Shown here in pieces: positions 43,151 to 54,916 of a stretch of 64,000 nt of DNA. Numbering within the stretch: position 1 is the first letter of the stretch; every line of letters begins with the position of its first letter. Made by a program: the position numbers and the translations under genes. The stretch spans positions 163,600,031 through 163,664,030 of the forward strand of contig NC_073693.1 in assembly GCF_029784155.1 (NCBI RefSeq), written 5' to 3'. This DNA is from Uranotaenia lowii (lineage: Eukaryota; Arthropoda; Insecta; Diptera; Culicidae). The notes beneath the pieces are model-generated. The model was not told the origin of the DNA. It ran no database searches and saw nothing but the letters and a program-made list of their open reading frames with translations.

Positions 43151-43422
43151 TTGTTTCTTACCTTTACTGAGTGTGTCCGATAATGTTATCAGTGTTTTCG
43201 CGTTCTTTTAAAGTGCTTGTGACTCGTTTTTTTTTTGTTTGCAAAATCGACGATTGATTTTCGCTCTTGAGGCTATTGTCCACCATCGCAACCGCTGTTG
43301 TTGTGGTTATTCGATTGGCACAGTTATGCGGCGAACAGACTGCTCAAACACTGAAACAAATCGGTATCCGGTAATCACGTGATTTGTCGAATCGAAATTT
43401 TTCTTCGACAAGATCTTACGAC

Positions 43423-43780
43423 ATGGCGTGCGATAAATGCTCGAAGCCGGTAAGCGAAAACGACTGCGTGCCAAGGCTTTTGTAGCTTCGTCTCTCACTT
43501 CAAGTGTGCCGGCCTTACTCCATCGCTCTTCAAGGCCAGAAGTGAAGTGAGAGGTTTTCTTTGGCTGTGCGAGGAATGTACCAAGCTAATGAAGAACGTG
43601 ACTTTCAAACACGCTTTAGCAAGTTACGAAACCGTGTTTCGTGATATGAGAGAAAAGCATGATACAGTCACTTCCGATGTCCAAGCTGAGCTAGTGAAGA
43701 TTAATGCAAGCTTGGAAAAGATTTCTAGCTCTCGTCCGAACGTTTCGTCAAATCGAGTAAGCCCCGCCGCCCGCCGGTAA
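43423..43780 (+). pseudogene. LINE ORF1 with PHD-like zinc finger
   Basis: The ATG at 43423 is followed by ACDKCSKPVSENDCVPR. One extra base near 43468 then breaks the frame, and the rest reads FCSFVSHFKCAGLTPSLF...GFLWLCEECTKLM. Together they give the C-x2-C...C...H-x2-C...C-x2-C order of a PHD finger, found in ORF1 of several CR1- and Jockey-type insect LINEs. A helical stretch follows (KHALASYETVFRDM...), ending at a stop. ORF1 proteins bind element RNA or chromatin; the specific role here is inferred. Confidence 0.7.
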
Positions 43781-44539
43781 GGCCGAGCAAGTTCCTATCA
43801 CGAGTCAATGGCAACCCCAGTAGTGGGCACTAGAACAACAACAGCAAAAAGTGTTGCTACAGTGGTCCCCCCCCCCGGAAAAGAAATTTTGGATCTATTT
43901 GGCTAGACTCCAAAATACCGTCACGACCGATGGCATCGTAGACCTTGTAAAGTAATCTTGCGTTTCTGCCGAGGCTCACCTCCTGGTAAAGAAAGATACC
44001 GACTTGTCTCTACTCAGTGTCATTCAAAGTCGGCGTAGACCTTACCCTGAAATCTGTGGCCTAGATGTGAGCACATGACCAGCCGGTGTATTGTTTCGTG
44101 AATTTGAGGACTCCGGCTCAAAAAACCTGTACAGGCAAACCACTCGAAATCGCATATCCCAAATAGCCCCCACAAGCTAAGTCACTCCAATTGGTGCATC
44201 CGGTCGACTTGTTCATGTGTTGGGCAATGTTACTCCGGGGTTTTAATCAACACTCACGATAATGATGGACCACCTGTTATCCCTACAACGCTTCGATTTG
44301 ACTACAACCTCCTACTATCTTTCTCTCGTATCGATAACGGGGATATGGCTGATTCGTACGAACTAGTGACCTTATCAGATTCTTAACCGGGACGCAACGC
44401 ATCAGGCCTGACAAAGACCTCAGAGCCCATCGACTCAGTCGCGCTACGCTACCCCTGTACCCCTGATTGCATTCCTGTGCCTGATGATGTTCTACTTTCC
44501 AGTGCACGTCTCTTCAGATCCGCTCCGGGCCCTTTAGAT

Positions 44540-45400
44540 ACCATAACCCTCTACTACCAGAATGTGGGGGGTACAAATTCCTGTCTGACCGACTACCTGC
44601 TATGACGTCATCGCCTTCACGGAAACATGGCTGAATGACCGCACACTATCAAGTCAGATTTTCGGCCCTGATTACGCAGTGTTCCGTTGTGACCGAAGCG
44701 CCCGTAACAGCAAAAAGTCCAGTGGAGGCGGGGTGCTACTTGCCCTGAAGTCGAATCTTCCAACGCAGATCATCGACAACAATTCCTGGTGTGATCTGGA
44801 ACTTGTATGGATTCACATTGATCTTGTAGACCAAAAATTGTACGTATGTGTAGTGTATCTGCCACTTGATCGCTCAAGAGACGTTGCCCTCGCTGAGTCG
44901 TTTTCTCGCTGCGCCTTATTTGTCATTGGCGACTTCAATATGCCCGGTTTGAAGTGGTGCTCCAACCATGGCAGCTTTCTGTACTCGGACTTAGCAAGCT
45001 CTACTTTTTCGGCGCCTTCAAACATCATATTGGACTCCCTGAGTGCAGCGACCTTGCGCCAGATCAACGACGTGGTAAACGAATGCGGTCGTACGCTGGA
45101 CCTCTGCTTTGCCAATGATGGACTTCGTTTACCGACCATCGAATTCGCTCCTCCTGCACCGCTTGTTAAAGTAGTCACCCTGCTCTATTAGCATCACTTG
45201 AAGTAACTAGGCTGAATGCTACAGTAGAGAAACCAGCGACCTTCTACCTCGACTTCAAGAACGCTAACTTCGACGACATCTCTCACATTCTGGGCACTAT
45301 CGACTGGGTATCTGAGCTTGATCTTTCAAATCACAACGCTGCCGCTGATACTTTTTCACACATTCTGAATTATGTCATCGATCGTTACGTTCCAAAACGC
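44540..45400 (+). pseudogene. LINE ORF2 apurinic-type endonuclease, broken
   Basis: Fragments in shifting frames: YYQNVGGTNSCLTDYLL, then VIAFTETWLNDRTLSSQIFG with the catalytic Glu. Next a long open stretch (44679-45191) holds RCDRSARNSKKSSGGGVLLA, CVVYLP and FVIGDFNMPGLKW with the catalytic Asp and Asn, and RTLDLCFANDG. The frame shifts again near 45170 to HPALLASLEVTRLNATVEK and YVIDRYVPK, the linker leading to an RT that is absent. The His-containing SDH motif is degraded to PPAPLVKVV. Confidence 0.75.
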
Positions 45401-45560
45401 TCTGAACAACTCGACAACTGAAGACGGCAAAAAGATGTGCTCTTCGAAACTACAAATAAGCAAACATCATCCTACACTAGGGATATATATCGTAAACTTA
45501 ACTCCGTTTATAAAAAAATCCAGTGAACGTTGTTACCATAACTATCTACATCAATAACAT

Positions 45561-45853
45561 CGCTGTGTGTTTAATCGTCACACACTCTCCAATTCATGTC
45601 GTTTTTTATGATGGACTCGCAAAGGTGATATCAATTACTGACGTTTTGTCTGGTATTCCATGCTTGCGATTGGTGCTGATGGTTTCAGTGTTGCACAGTT
45701 CAACCTCCAGTCTCGTGAAGGACTTTAGCAAACTGTGGCCCCTGAGGTTATTGCACCTACTACCCCAGTTAACCGCCCAAGCGTTGAAGTCTCCTCCTAT
45801 TACTACAGGGGCCTTTCCTGTCAGTTCATGAGTGAGTTCATCCAACATTTATT
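45561..45853 (-). pseudogene. R1 copy C, endonuclease segment
   Basis: Minus strand: MLDELTHELTGKAPVVIGGD and FNAWAVNWGSR with the endonuclease Asp-Asn motif, then VELCNT and DITFASPS. A short frameshift leads to NDMNWRVCDD before the PHD-type LINE interrupts. Everything upstream (YLPPS motif, ORF1) is missing beyond about 45853. Confidence 0.78.
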
Positions 45854-46574
45854 CATAAATTTTGTTTTAAATATCCGGGCAATCTGGAAACCTTACCCAA
45901 GGGGTACCTACTTATATGTAAAGCATGGATCACTACAAATCTGGACGCATTAAAACGGGTCTATCTCGGAGCTATGTAAACGAAATAAAAATGTTTTGTA
46001 CTTGAAATGTAGGGTTTTTATTGCACTTTAAAGGAAAAATAATAAAAAAAATTATTCCGATGTTGTTTTGATGAATTTTCGAACTTTTGGTTGAGTATCA
46101 CTCATTATAGTTTGAACACCCTATTCGCTGACCTCAGCGGCCATTTTGAGCTTAGCTTGAGCTTGAGCTTAGATAAACCGTACATTTCAGTAGTTGCTAC
46201 TCCGTGATTGACAAGCACCATCAAAATTGTACATAGATCCGAATAAATGGGGCTTGGGATTAGCTTACCATTTTCTGTGTACACGTTTCGAAGGTTCCTT
46301 ATCGTATATGGTCAATAACGGCGCCGGCCACGTCCTTACGGTTCATCGGGGAAAGGGGAGGATTCTTTGTTCGACTTCCGTTGCTACTAGAGACCGAATA
46401 CACCTCTAAATCTCCACGGTCGTCACAGGAAGGGTGGTTTGTTAGTGGGGAAGGTAATTATGATCTGGATTCCCTTTGGGAAGGGATGTGATCAAAGCAA
46501 AGTTAAATATTTAATGATTGTCGCTTCGCACACTATCTTCACTATCACACACCGCTCTTTTATTTAGAGCAAAT
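45854..46574. other. Noncoding stretch with transposon debris
   Basis: 46126-46148 (CGCTGACCTCAGCGGCCATTTTG minus its last bases) duplicates part of the transposase gene at 46867-46889. AGTTTGAACACCCTA just before it resembles a Tc1/mariner end. 46230-46480 is GC-rich and looks like an old repeat. No gene supported. Confidence 0.4.
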
Positions 46575-46758
46575 ACGTCCTAACATGGTATTGTCGTACA
46601 CGTACAAGGCATTCAGCACCGGTGCAACTCACCGAAATTATCGCGCGCTTAAAACTAGAAGAGCAAAATCGTACTAACGTGGCATTGTCATACAATGCAC
46701 TTGGCACCGGTGCAACTCACCGAATTTTATCACGCGTTTAAACGAGAAGAGCAAGAAC
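46575..46758. repeat. Two-copy tandem repeat around GCACCGGTGCAACTCACCG
   Basis: Units of about 96 and 88 bp share YRACRTGGYATTGTCRTACA, the identical GCACCGGTGCAACTCACCGA and TATCRCGCG. Each contains the palindrome GCACCGGTGC. CTAACG/AAACGTTCTAACG echoes continue to 46790. Confidence 0.65.
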
Positions 46759-46814
46759 GATCTAACGAGCAAAAACGTTCTAACGCATTATGCAAACGGA
46801 AAGAGAAAGATAAA

Positions 46815-47085
46815 AAGAAAATAAAACGCATCCGATCGCGCCCCGCTTGCCTGATGTACTCTGTCTCGCTGACCTCAGCGGCCATTTTGTTCCACAATCT
46901 CTTCATCTCTGTTGCTTCCCGAGTCGTCCTACCATTCTTCTTCATCTTCTGCTTGACAATTGCCCAAAATTTTTCGATAGAGCGGAATTGAGGGCAGTTG
47001 GGTGGATTGATGTCCTTTTCGACAAAATCCACCCGTTGGCCCAATATCACTGTGGTTTTCTTTGATTGATATTTCTCGGTGATTT
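46815..47085 (-). pseudogene. Tc1/mariner-superfamily transposase, C-terminal fragment
   Basis: Minus strand: VDFVEKDINPPNCPQFRSIE then KFWAIVKQKMKK, the block holding the third catalytic acidic residue (Glu of IEKFW) in Tc1/mariner and IS630-like DDE transposases. RTTREATEMKRLWNKMA and RDRMRF follow. The NPPNCPQ spelling resembles the mosquito DD37E group, but spacing to the second Asp cannot be measured because upstream sequence is lost at a stop near 47085. Only about 85 codons remain. Confidence 0.75.
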
Positions 47086-50000
47086 ACGACGATAAATAAA
47101 ACTGCTGTTTTTACGTTTCGGCTTACTGAATTTCAGCCATCCTCAGAAAACTTTATTTAAATTGAAAAGAAATATAACATCAATTTTACAAATTTTTTCA
47201 CAAATAATTAATTTTCTAATAACATAATTCAAAATTTTAAAAAACTATTCTAGTGCACACTGTCGCGAAACTCACAACTTGTTTTGCCGCGTGTTTCCTT
47301 TACGGCCGTCGTACGATATTTGAAATCGACATCAGATAGATGCTCCTAATCAGCCGTCGTCTTGGTGTGCATCCGATTGGTTCGTCGTCGGCTTGGTTTT
47401 CGGTTGGACCGTTCTCTGGAATTGGGGCGTTTCATAACCTATTCATAATAGTAAGAGTTGACAAAAAATACCACTTCGACAGTTATTATCATAAGTTGAT
47501 GGCTGCTTTCAATTTGTCAATCTTATAATAACTTCCTAATATCTTCAAACTTTAAAAGAAAAAATGCTTCAAAAATTAAGAAGATCAATGGTTTCAGCAG
47601 CACCAAAAAAGAATTCAATTGATTCAACGTCGAGACTGCACTGTTAAGCATAGATTGTGTAAAAGAGTTTTATTCATAGTTTGGATCTTGTGTAGGATAT
47701 GGATGCATCGAAAAAGAAACACACTTGTATAAATAGTTGTCGTAAGCTTAAACGTGCACTTCAAGTAGAGGGAATAGCAGTTCAAGTTTGACTTGAAATA
47801 ATTCCACCAGCATCCACCGGTTTTAATTTACATTTTATATTAGATTTCCAAATTTTGCAAATGCATCCCATCTGGAAGCATCGTTCTTCACAGCTTAAAA
47901 TGGACATCGTCCGGCAACACACCGGTCAAACGGATTCCAACCCCTTTGCCAATGCAGTCCACTCCAGGAAGCTTCCAGGAAGTGAATTGAACCCGTCGTC
48001 GTGTATTTGGGAAGGTAAAGGCTGCTGCCATCCATCGTTTCTCACCAACTGACGGCCAGCAAGGACCTCTGCCTCTGGTTTGTCCTCGTTTGCGTGAGTG
48101 CATGTCATGTTTGCGGTTTCCGTATTTACGGTGATGCCCCAGACTGATGACCTATGTATGGACACAGCGCATATTCTTGCTCGTACATTGCATTGGGTGT
48201 CCGACGACCTATGTATCTGGCTGATGACCGGGTCTTCGCTTTAGGGGCACGAGGTGGCAGCACGTGCCGCTATTCGTTTACGTTGAAATGACCACGTGAA
48301 GGGAACCAGGGGGGAGGGGGGGGGGGGGGGGGTGGTAGAAAATCAATAACGAAAATAATGACAAAAAATTGACATGAATATTCATTTTGACGAACGTTTA
48401 TACGGTGCCTTCCAGGAAGTGTGTTATCCTCCTCGAGCTAGATAGATACTTTCATATGCATGAGGTGAAAGTAGCACACGTACAATACCGGTAGAATGTT
48501 GTTGAACTCGTACCAGCTCTGGGGATTAAAGCTAAAAATAGATGCCTCATTTAAGGATTATTTAGGTAAGAAATAATTCTTTATCTAATTTCATATTAAT
48601 GATCTTCACAACGGATTTTCGGAAATCTTATTGATAACAGAAGTGAACTTAGAGGAAAACTTTTCTATGTTCTATTCTTGGATAAAGATTTCTTACGAAG
48701 TTAAGAAAATTTTGTATTTTGACACGTGGCAAAGCAAGACCATCAATCAAAATAGCCAAGAAGGCTAGACTTGTTTCCAACAACGTCGATAAGTTTTCAA
48801 AGTTTGCACTTTTGCCACCCAGAGGTGTAGGTATCTGTTTGTAAATTTTAATAACAAATGTAACTTAAATTGAAAGAAACCATTCAATGCAAAATTTAGG
48901 GAAAATGTACATGCTTCAGTTAAAAAGCTTTCTACGAATCTTAAAAAAATCATGGAAAGTTATTAAATCAAATTTTTAGCCGTGCAATCCTTCAGACGTC
49001 TCGTTTCCTTAATTCAACCTGAACGGAAATGAGTGATGATGATTTGCTTGTTTCACTTGCTTGTGTGTCGAACTGCAAAAAGGCAACACCGGTCGCAAAA
49101 GAGAAAAGCGAAAAAAAAGTTCCAGCTTCCGGCTCAATTTCTCCATCGACCCATACTTCTAGCCATCGTCTTTACGACTTTTCTTCGAAGGCGTTTTTTT
49201 CCGGTATTCAATCAAAATCACACAAGCACACAAACATCGTGATTGGAAGTTTTAGGACATGTTTTAAGACAACATGCCGAACAGAATGAACTTATTCTGA
49301 AGGTTACTCTTAGAGAAAGGTGACCAAAAAATGAGGAACAGTATTCAATGAAGCCCAAATTTAAAAAAAAAATGATTCAAGAAACATAAAACTATTTAGA
49401 CTTTGCTCAAGAATAAAGTTTCAAATATGATCGGAATGAATATGTTGGTCACTTTGGTTTGGTACAAACTGTTGCAAGTTGCTATTCTTTGGACCAGTCA
49501 GAAAGCCTACCGACAAAATATGATGGGCTTTGGGCTTATGCTGGTACCTACATACATTCATGCGCTTCATGCTTCATGCTATGTTTCATCTGACGGACAC
49601 ATTGATGATAAAGTAGATGGCAGGGCGTTAGTGACAAGGTGTTTTCTGGAACGCTTTTTTTTCTGAGATTGTCTGAGATCTGCGGAAATGGCCGGCGATG
49701 GAATGAGATTTCTGTTACAGAAGGAATTATGTCAGGATGCAGAATGTTCTCATAAATCAGTGCTGATTCATCGTCCAACATCTTTGGAGCTTAGCAAAAC
49801 GATTGAACAAATCGATCATATTTTATTTATCGTTTCTAGTGAGGAGAGTTTTTGTTCTTGTTCCGATGGCATGACAAATTATTTAGGTCAAATCGGTGAA
49901 TTCGGTGGTGTTTTGAAAAAAAAAAAAAATGATTCGCTTTCATTTTCTCGTTTCGATCTACTGTTAATTTTAACCATCTCCAGAAAAAAGAAAAATATTT

Positions 50001-51293
50001 TTCCGCCTGCTAAGGTCGTCGATTTAATAAAAGAAGAGCCTTAATGAAAGCCAGAAAAAAAAAACATACAAAGCTTTGCACATTCTTCAGATGTCAGGCA
50101 TTTTATTGGCTTTTCTAATCATGTCGTTTATGGTTTTAGTTTGATGAAAAAAAATTATGTATTTTTTCTCATTTGAACTGTCTTCATCATGAAAATTTGT
50201 CTGTCGACAGTGTTTATTCATCAATACCCTCTTTAAAACGATCGTGCATACGCTCCAAAATAACAGTTTGAGCTTAAACAAGATAAACGGTAAAATAATT
50301 TAGAAGAAAAGCAAAGGAAACTTAATCTTAATAATAAAGAAAAAAACTGATCAAACATCCACTCTCAAACTTTCACAAAGCTCTTCCGCTATTCAATCCG
50401 CGACCCGGAATAATGTCTTATATCTGTCATCGGGTGCCAAACTCAAATCCTTCGTTTGGCTCCGATTCAAATCGAAAACTTTCGTTTATATTACGTATGC
50501 TGCACCCGGCAGAAATTGCACCTCATACTTGATCGAACAGCAAAGCAGAGAAGCTCATCGGAAAAAAAAAACTATTCCAGCTCATGTGAGTGGCTCCAGA
50601 GAGGGTTGTCATCCACTAGCTGCTAGTGCTACCATTTGCTGTTGCATGCCCAAGAGGATAACCGATTGGCTTTCCCCCTTCTTCCCCCGAGAATCTGCGC
50701 CGGCTGGAAGCTCTTCTTCCGCTCCACGGCCGAACCCATAATAATAACACATAAACCAATCCGGAACAAACATTCCAAAAAGAGAGCGTATCAAATGGGA
50801 ATTTCGTCTTTCACCACCATCGTTATTATAGAATGCCCGGAGACTTTCATTCATTCAGTGCCAGTCTTATAGAAAGCGAACGGGTGACGACGGTTAGACG
50901 TAATGCCGGAAAATTAGTTAAGGGGCAAGCGATTCGATTTGGCTGAAAAATGGAATAATTTTCGGTGAGCACTTATTTTCTTGAATTGTCAGGTATCAGA
51001 AAAAGAGTAGGTTTGAAAGCGACACGTTATCCAAACATACGCGAAAATTTTGCCAAGCCTTTTTTATCAAAGATTTCATCATTTATCTGTGAAATCTGAA
51101 CAAAACCTCTAAAAGGAACGAATAAATTCAAACTATTGAAGTTGGCATAAAGCCCATCCATTCATCAAATTTAATACAAAGTTCACAAAAAAGTGGTGGA
51201 AACATCGAAACAATTGTAACAATTGTAATCTCTCATTTTAGCAATCTTGTTTGATAGAAAAATGAACTTTCTGCTAAGATCTAACACTAATAT
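47086..51293. other. AT-rich stretch, no gene recognised
   Basis: Contains ACGTTTCGGCTTACTGAATT near 47118, a phrase resembling known foldback-type insect repeats. A less AT-rich patch lies at 47860-48300, a G run at 48309-48332, and another less AT-rich patch at 50390-50890. Frames at 49029-49289, 49688-50044 and 50529-50741 have no domain I know. Host regulatory DNA or introns are possible. Confidence 0.4.
48309..48332 (+). repeat. Poly-G run
   Basis: Twenty-four bases, all G except one A at 48315; able to form G-quadruplexes and a likely sequencing or assembly trouble spot. Confidence 0.85.
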
Positions 51294-52077
51294 TTTTTTT
51301 TATTTACATTGTATTCCGTCTCACGACATAACTTGACAAACATAGGGTAAATGATCTTGAGCGGAACCAATTGGCTCAATTCAACGCAACTCGGAACAGT
51401 TGACCAAGCGGTGTGGATAGGGGTTACATCCGAACGAATTTTTTTTAGTTCAACGGATAGATCTTGGCTTCTGCTTTCTAATGATGATTTGAAAAATATT
51501 TTAGAGTAAACCCTGATAACTCTAGAGTTGTTTTACTGAAGAAAGAATTCTGATCTTGAGCGGAACCATGCCGATCTTGAGCGGAACTAAAATATGATCT
51601 TGAGCGGAACCATTTTGTACTGTCAACATTTTTAATAGCTATCATTCATAATCTTTGTGTAACTGTGAAAACTTCAATTAAATTTCATCTTTAAAGATTT
51701 CAAAGTTCAAAAATTGATGTTTTCATGTAAATGACAAAAACTTTGCCTTCCAAAGTTGTTCTCAAAATATCCGTTCAAATTTATATCTTATTTAAAAAAG
51801 ATACCAAATTTTCACTTTGATTCACTGTATTTTATTTTGAAAAAATAGATTCTCTATTCTCAAATTTTAGTTATTTCATCTAAAAAATTAAATTTGTTAG
51901 TATATTTGAGTGATAATTCGAATGTGCGTGCTTAGGGTCATATTCCCCCGAACAACTTTTGAAGGTTACAACAAAGTCAGTTATACAAAAGAAGATGCCT
52001 TTAATTACAGATTTTGCTAATAAAACTGTACATTGCTCTAAATGAAAGTGTTTTGAAAGAAAAAAAAATTGATTTTT

Positions 52078-52276
52078 GGTTTTTTTTTATTTGTTTCGAT
52101 TATAGTCGTTTTACCATCATTATGGCATTCGCGACTTTATCAACGTTACAGTTGGCGAATCGTTATTGAAAAACTTATCCGGTACAACTGTGTTCGATAT
52201 TTACTCTTGGGCTCGAACTCGCGGACATCTGCTCAGGAGACAACAGACTTGCCAACTGAGCTATATCACAAGCCCT
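52078..52276 (-). mobile_element. tRNA-derived SINE, copy 2, with target duplication
   Basis: The minus strand begins GGGCTTGTGATATAGCTCAG and carries an A box (TAGCTCAGTTGGCAAG), a B box (GAGTTCGAGCC) and the same body as 26291-26468. AATTGATTTTT flanks it on both sides (52067-52077, 52277-52287), an 11-bp duplication typical of LINE-driven insertion. Confidence 0.85.
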
Positions 52277-52509
52277 AATTGATTTTTTGTACTTTTATCC
52301 CCAAATTCAGCGATGGATATCAGTGATGCTAATTCCTTTAATTTCATTGAAAATTTATGATAAATTGCTTCTTTTTTTATATTCTAGTTGGGAAAAATCA
52401 GTTAACATTGAAATTCTTATCAAACTTTTCTAATTCAAAATAAGAAACCTAAATTTTATATTGACCAAAAATTAAAATTTTGGAAATCTATCCAAAATTC
52501 AAAAATTTG

Positions 52510-52622
52510 GTGAAATCTGTAAATATTTCAAATTTCTGTGTTCAGTGGCACAGATTTTGTGATAAAAATTTGCTCAAAATTCTGTGAAATTACAGATTTT
52601 TCTTTGATTTCAGCATTCTTGC
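52510..52622 (-). repeat. AATCACAGAAAAAT dispersed repeat, copy 3
   Basis: The reverse complement follows 19519-19625: GAAATCAAAGAAAAATCTG, TTTCACAGAATTTTGAGC, then AACACAGAAATTTG. Lies inside the 2.47-kb TIR element. Confidence 0.55.
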
Positions 52623-53810
52623 TCTAAACAACTCATTCATAGAATAAAGTTTCTTGTTTCTTATGAATCACGATAAAATTAATTTATATTAACACAATAT
52701 GGAAACATTAAGCATTTAGCACAATTGATAAAACATTTATTTCCCAAACCGGTTTCATGAGTTCCAGCTCAAGTCTAAACATCAAACACTAGAGAATCGG
52801 ATAGGTTTTCAATACCAGGTCACCAATTGATTCGTTAAGTATTATGAAATAGCTAACTAGGTGTGCTTTGCAACACATTTGAGAACTGAAGGAATTGGTG
52901 TTAAACATAATTTGAATTTTTGTTTATTGGTATATCGTTTTCAATTGGAATTTCAACATCAAGAACAACCTCTTTAAACGAAAGCTGCTTCTTAAAGATC
53001 GACTAGTAATGGCAACGAAGATTGATTCTTATTCTGGAATAATGACTTTACTTTATTGGCTTCATTAGTTCTCGAATTATGCCAAAAAATATATATATGA
53101 AAGCCTTCCTCCCCCTGACCGTCGTTCCTCTGAAAGAAAAAACCGAAAAACATTTCATGCACCCCAAAAACTAAACATTTTGAGTGCCTGGTTTGGTACG
53201 CTGTGACACCAATTAAAGTAATTTTTAATTGTATTCGAACTTAATTTTACATCTTTTCTGTCCCTAAAGCTGATATAATAAGTAAAATAAAAAGGCGTTG
53301 CTTACATTCAGGGGTAAAACCTGCGTGTGAGACATAAGGCATATGGCAGCGAACCTAGCGGTTTATTTCGGAAGCTAGTAGTTCCGCTCAAGATCAAAGA
53401 TGATTTCACTCAAGATCATATTTTACTTTTAAAAACTACGTGATTTATTGATATTTTGATGGAAAACTTGTTACAAAAACCCGAATAATGCTTCTTTTAG
53501 AATTTTTCTACCATTTTAGTCAATAAGAATCAGTTTATAATGGCCAAGGGTTACATAAATTGACGTTCAAAATCAGCATACATTGGTAAAAATTGCAGCA
53601 GAAATACGTATGTTTTTAAATCTTCTAAAAACATTACTTCATTTCACAAATTTTAGCAAAAATGACAAAGCTTGTATGAAAAAATATTGAAAAAGTGTTT
53701 TTTCAACATTTCGTTAAGATTCATAAAATATCATTGCCTAGATCTTAGAAAAAGTAAATGGTTCCGCTCAAGATCAGATTTCGACTAGTTCCGCTCAAGA
53801 TCATTTACCC

Positions 53811-54902
53811 TAATTCCTAAAATTCACTCGGTCCATGGCAACCGCTCTCCAATTTCTCGGGCACCCCACGTTCGCCAGATCATGCTCCACTTGGTCAAAC
53901 CACCGAGCTCGTTGCGCCTCCGCTCGTCTTGTTCCTACCGGATTCGTAGCGAACATCTGTTTTGCAGGACAGTCGTCCGGCATTCTCGCAACATGTCCCA
54001 CCCAGCGTATCCGGCCAGCCTTCACCACCTTCTGGATACTGGGCTCGTCGTAGAGTCGCGCGAGCTCGTGGTTCATTCTTCGCCTCCACACTCCGTTCTC
54101 CTGTACGCCGCCAAAGATGGTTCTTAACACTCGTCGCTCGAATACTCCGAGTGTACGCAGGTCCTCCTCGAGCTATATTCATGTCTCGAGCCCGTAGAGA
54201 ACAACCGGTCTAATAAGCGTCATATACAGGTTACACTTCGTGCGAGGGCTAAGTCTTCTCGACCGCAGTTGCTTGTGGAGTCCATAGTAGGCACGACTTC
54301 CGCTGATAATTCGCCTCCGGATCTCACGGCTGGTGTCATTGTCTGCGGTCACCAGTGAGCCGAGATAGACAAAGTCTTTGACTATCTCCAGCTCGTCGCC
54401 GTCGATCGTGACTTTGTTATTACTGGATAAGCGGGTTCGGTCGGTCTCGGATCCGCAGGCCAGCATGTACTTCGTCTTGGACGTATTAATCATCAACCCA
54501 ATCGTTCCTGCTTCGCGTTTCAGTTTGCGGTAGATCTCTTCCACCGCCGCAGATGGTCTGCCGACTATATCAATGTCATCGGCAAAGCAGATAAGTTGAC
54601 TGGATCTGTTGAAAATCGTGCCCCGCATTTCGCCCACCGCTCGTCGAATAACACCATCTAGCGCCACGTTGATCGGCCAACTTGTCCGGGCCCATTTTGA
54701 TGAGCTCAGCTGCGAAGCCATCCTTCCCAGCCGACTTGTTTCTATTCAGCTGGCGAATGGCTTCCTTAACTCCACTCATCGTTGGGAGTGACTCCTCTAC
54801 GTCGTTGGCTACGCCGGCGATGTACCTTCCCCCACCGTCTTGATCTCCTGCATGTGCGCCGTTCAGGTGTTCATCGAAGTGCTGCTTCCACCTTTTGATC
54901 AC
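53811..54902 (-). pseudogene. RTE reverse transcriptase remnant with internal deletion
   Basis: Read from 54902 downward. IKRWKQHFDEHLNG and NKSAGKDGFAAELIKMG open the RT. The palm region up to the second half is then deleted, and the frame shifts to GVIRRAVGEMRGTIFNRSSQ with CFADDIDIVG near 54580. KTKYMLACGS, FVYLGSLVT and LYMTLIRPVVLYG follow. The C-terminal frame has GRIRWVGHVARMPDDCPAKQ and RARWFDQVEHDL, RTE hallmarks. The last residues before 53811 continue at 51344 once the TIR element is removed. Confidence 0.85.
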
Positions 54903-54916
54903 CTCACGATTGTCCG

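Larger units (their letters stand above)
43160..45557 (+). mobile_element. PHD-finger LINE fragment, 3'-truncated, inserted in R1 copy C
   Basis: Plus strand: a presumed 5' UTR from about 43160, ORF1, then the ORF2 endonuclease and the linker before the RT, ending abruptly at YRKLNSVYKK and YLHQ (about 45557). No RT and no 3' UTR or tail. R1 copy C resumes on both sides in the opposite orientation. LINE copies normally lose the 5' end, so loss of the 3' end implies a later deletion or recombination. Confidence 0.65.
51345..53810. mobile_element. 2.47-kb TIR element with GATCTTGAGCGGAAC subterminal array
   Basis: TA flanks both ends (51343-51344, 53811-53812). Both ends read GGGTAAATGATCTTGAGCGG and then AAC inward. 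The 15-bp GATCTTGAGCGGAAC occurs at 51353, 51552, 51573 and 51596 on the left. In inverted form it occurs at 53381, 53761 and 53788 on the right, with a degenerate copy near 53404. Excision with one TA rejoins the RTE C-terminus as RVNFRNYVCQVMS. No transposase frame is visible, so it appears non-autonomous. It carries a SINE (52078-52276) and a CACAG-type repeat. TA duplication suggests Tc1/mariner or a relative. Confidence 0.85.
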
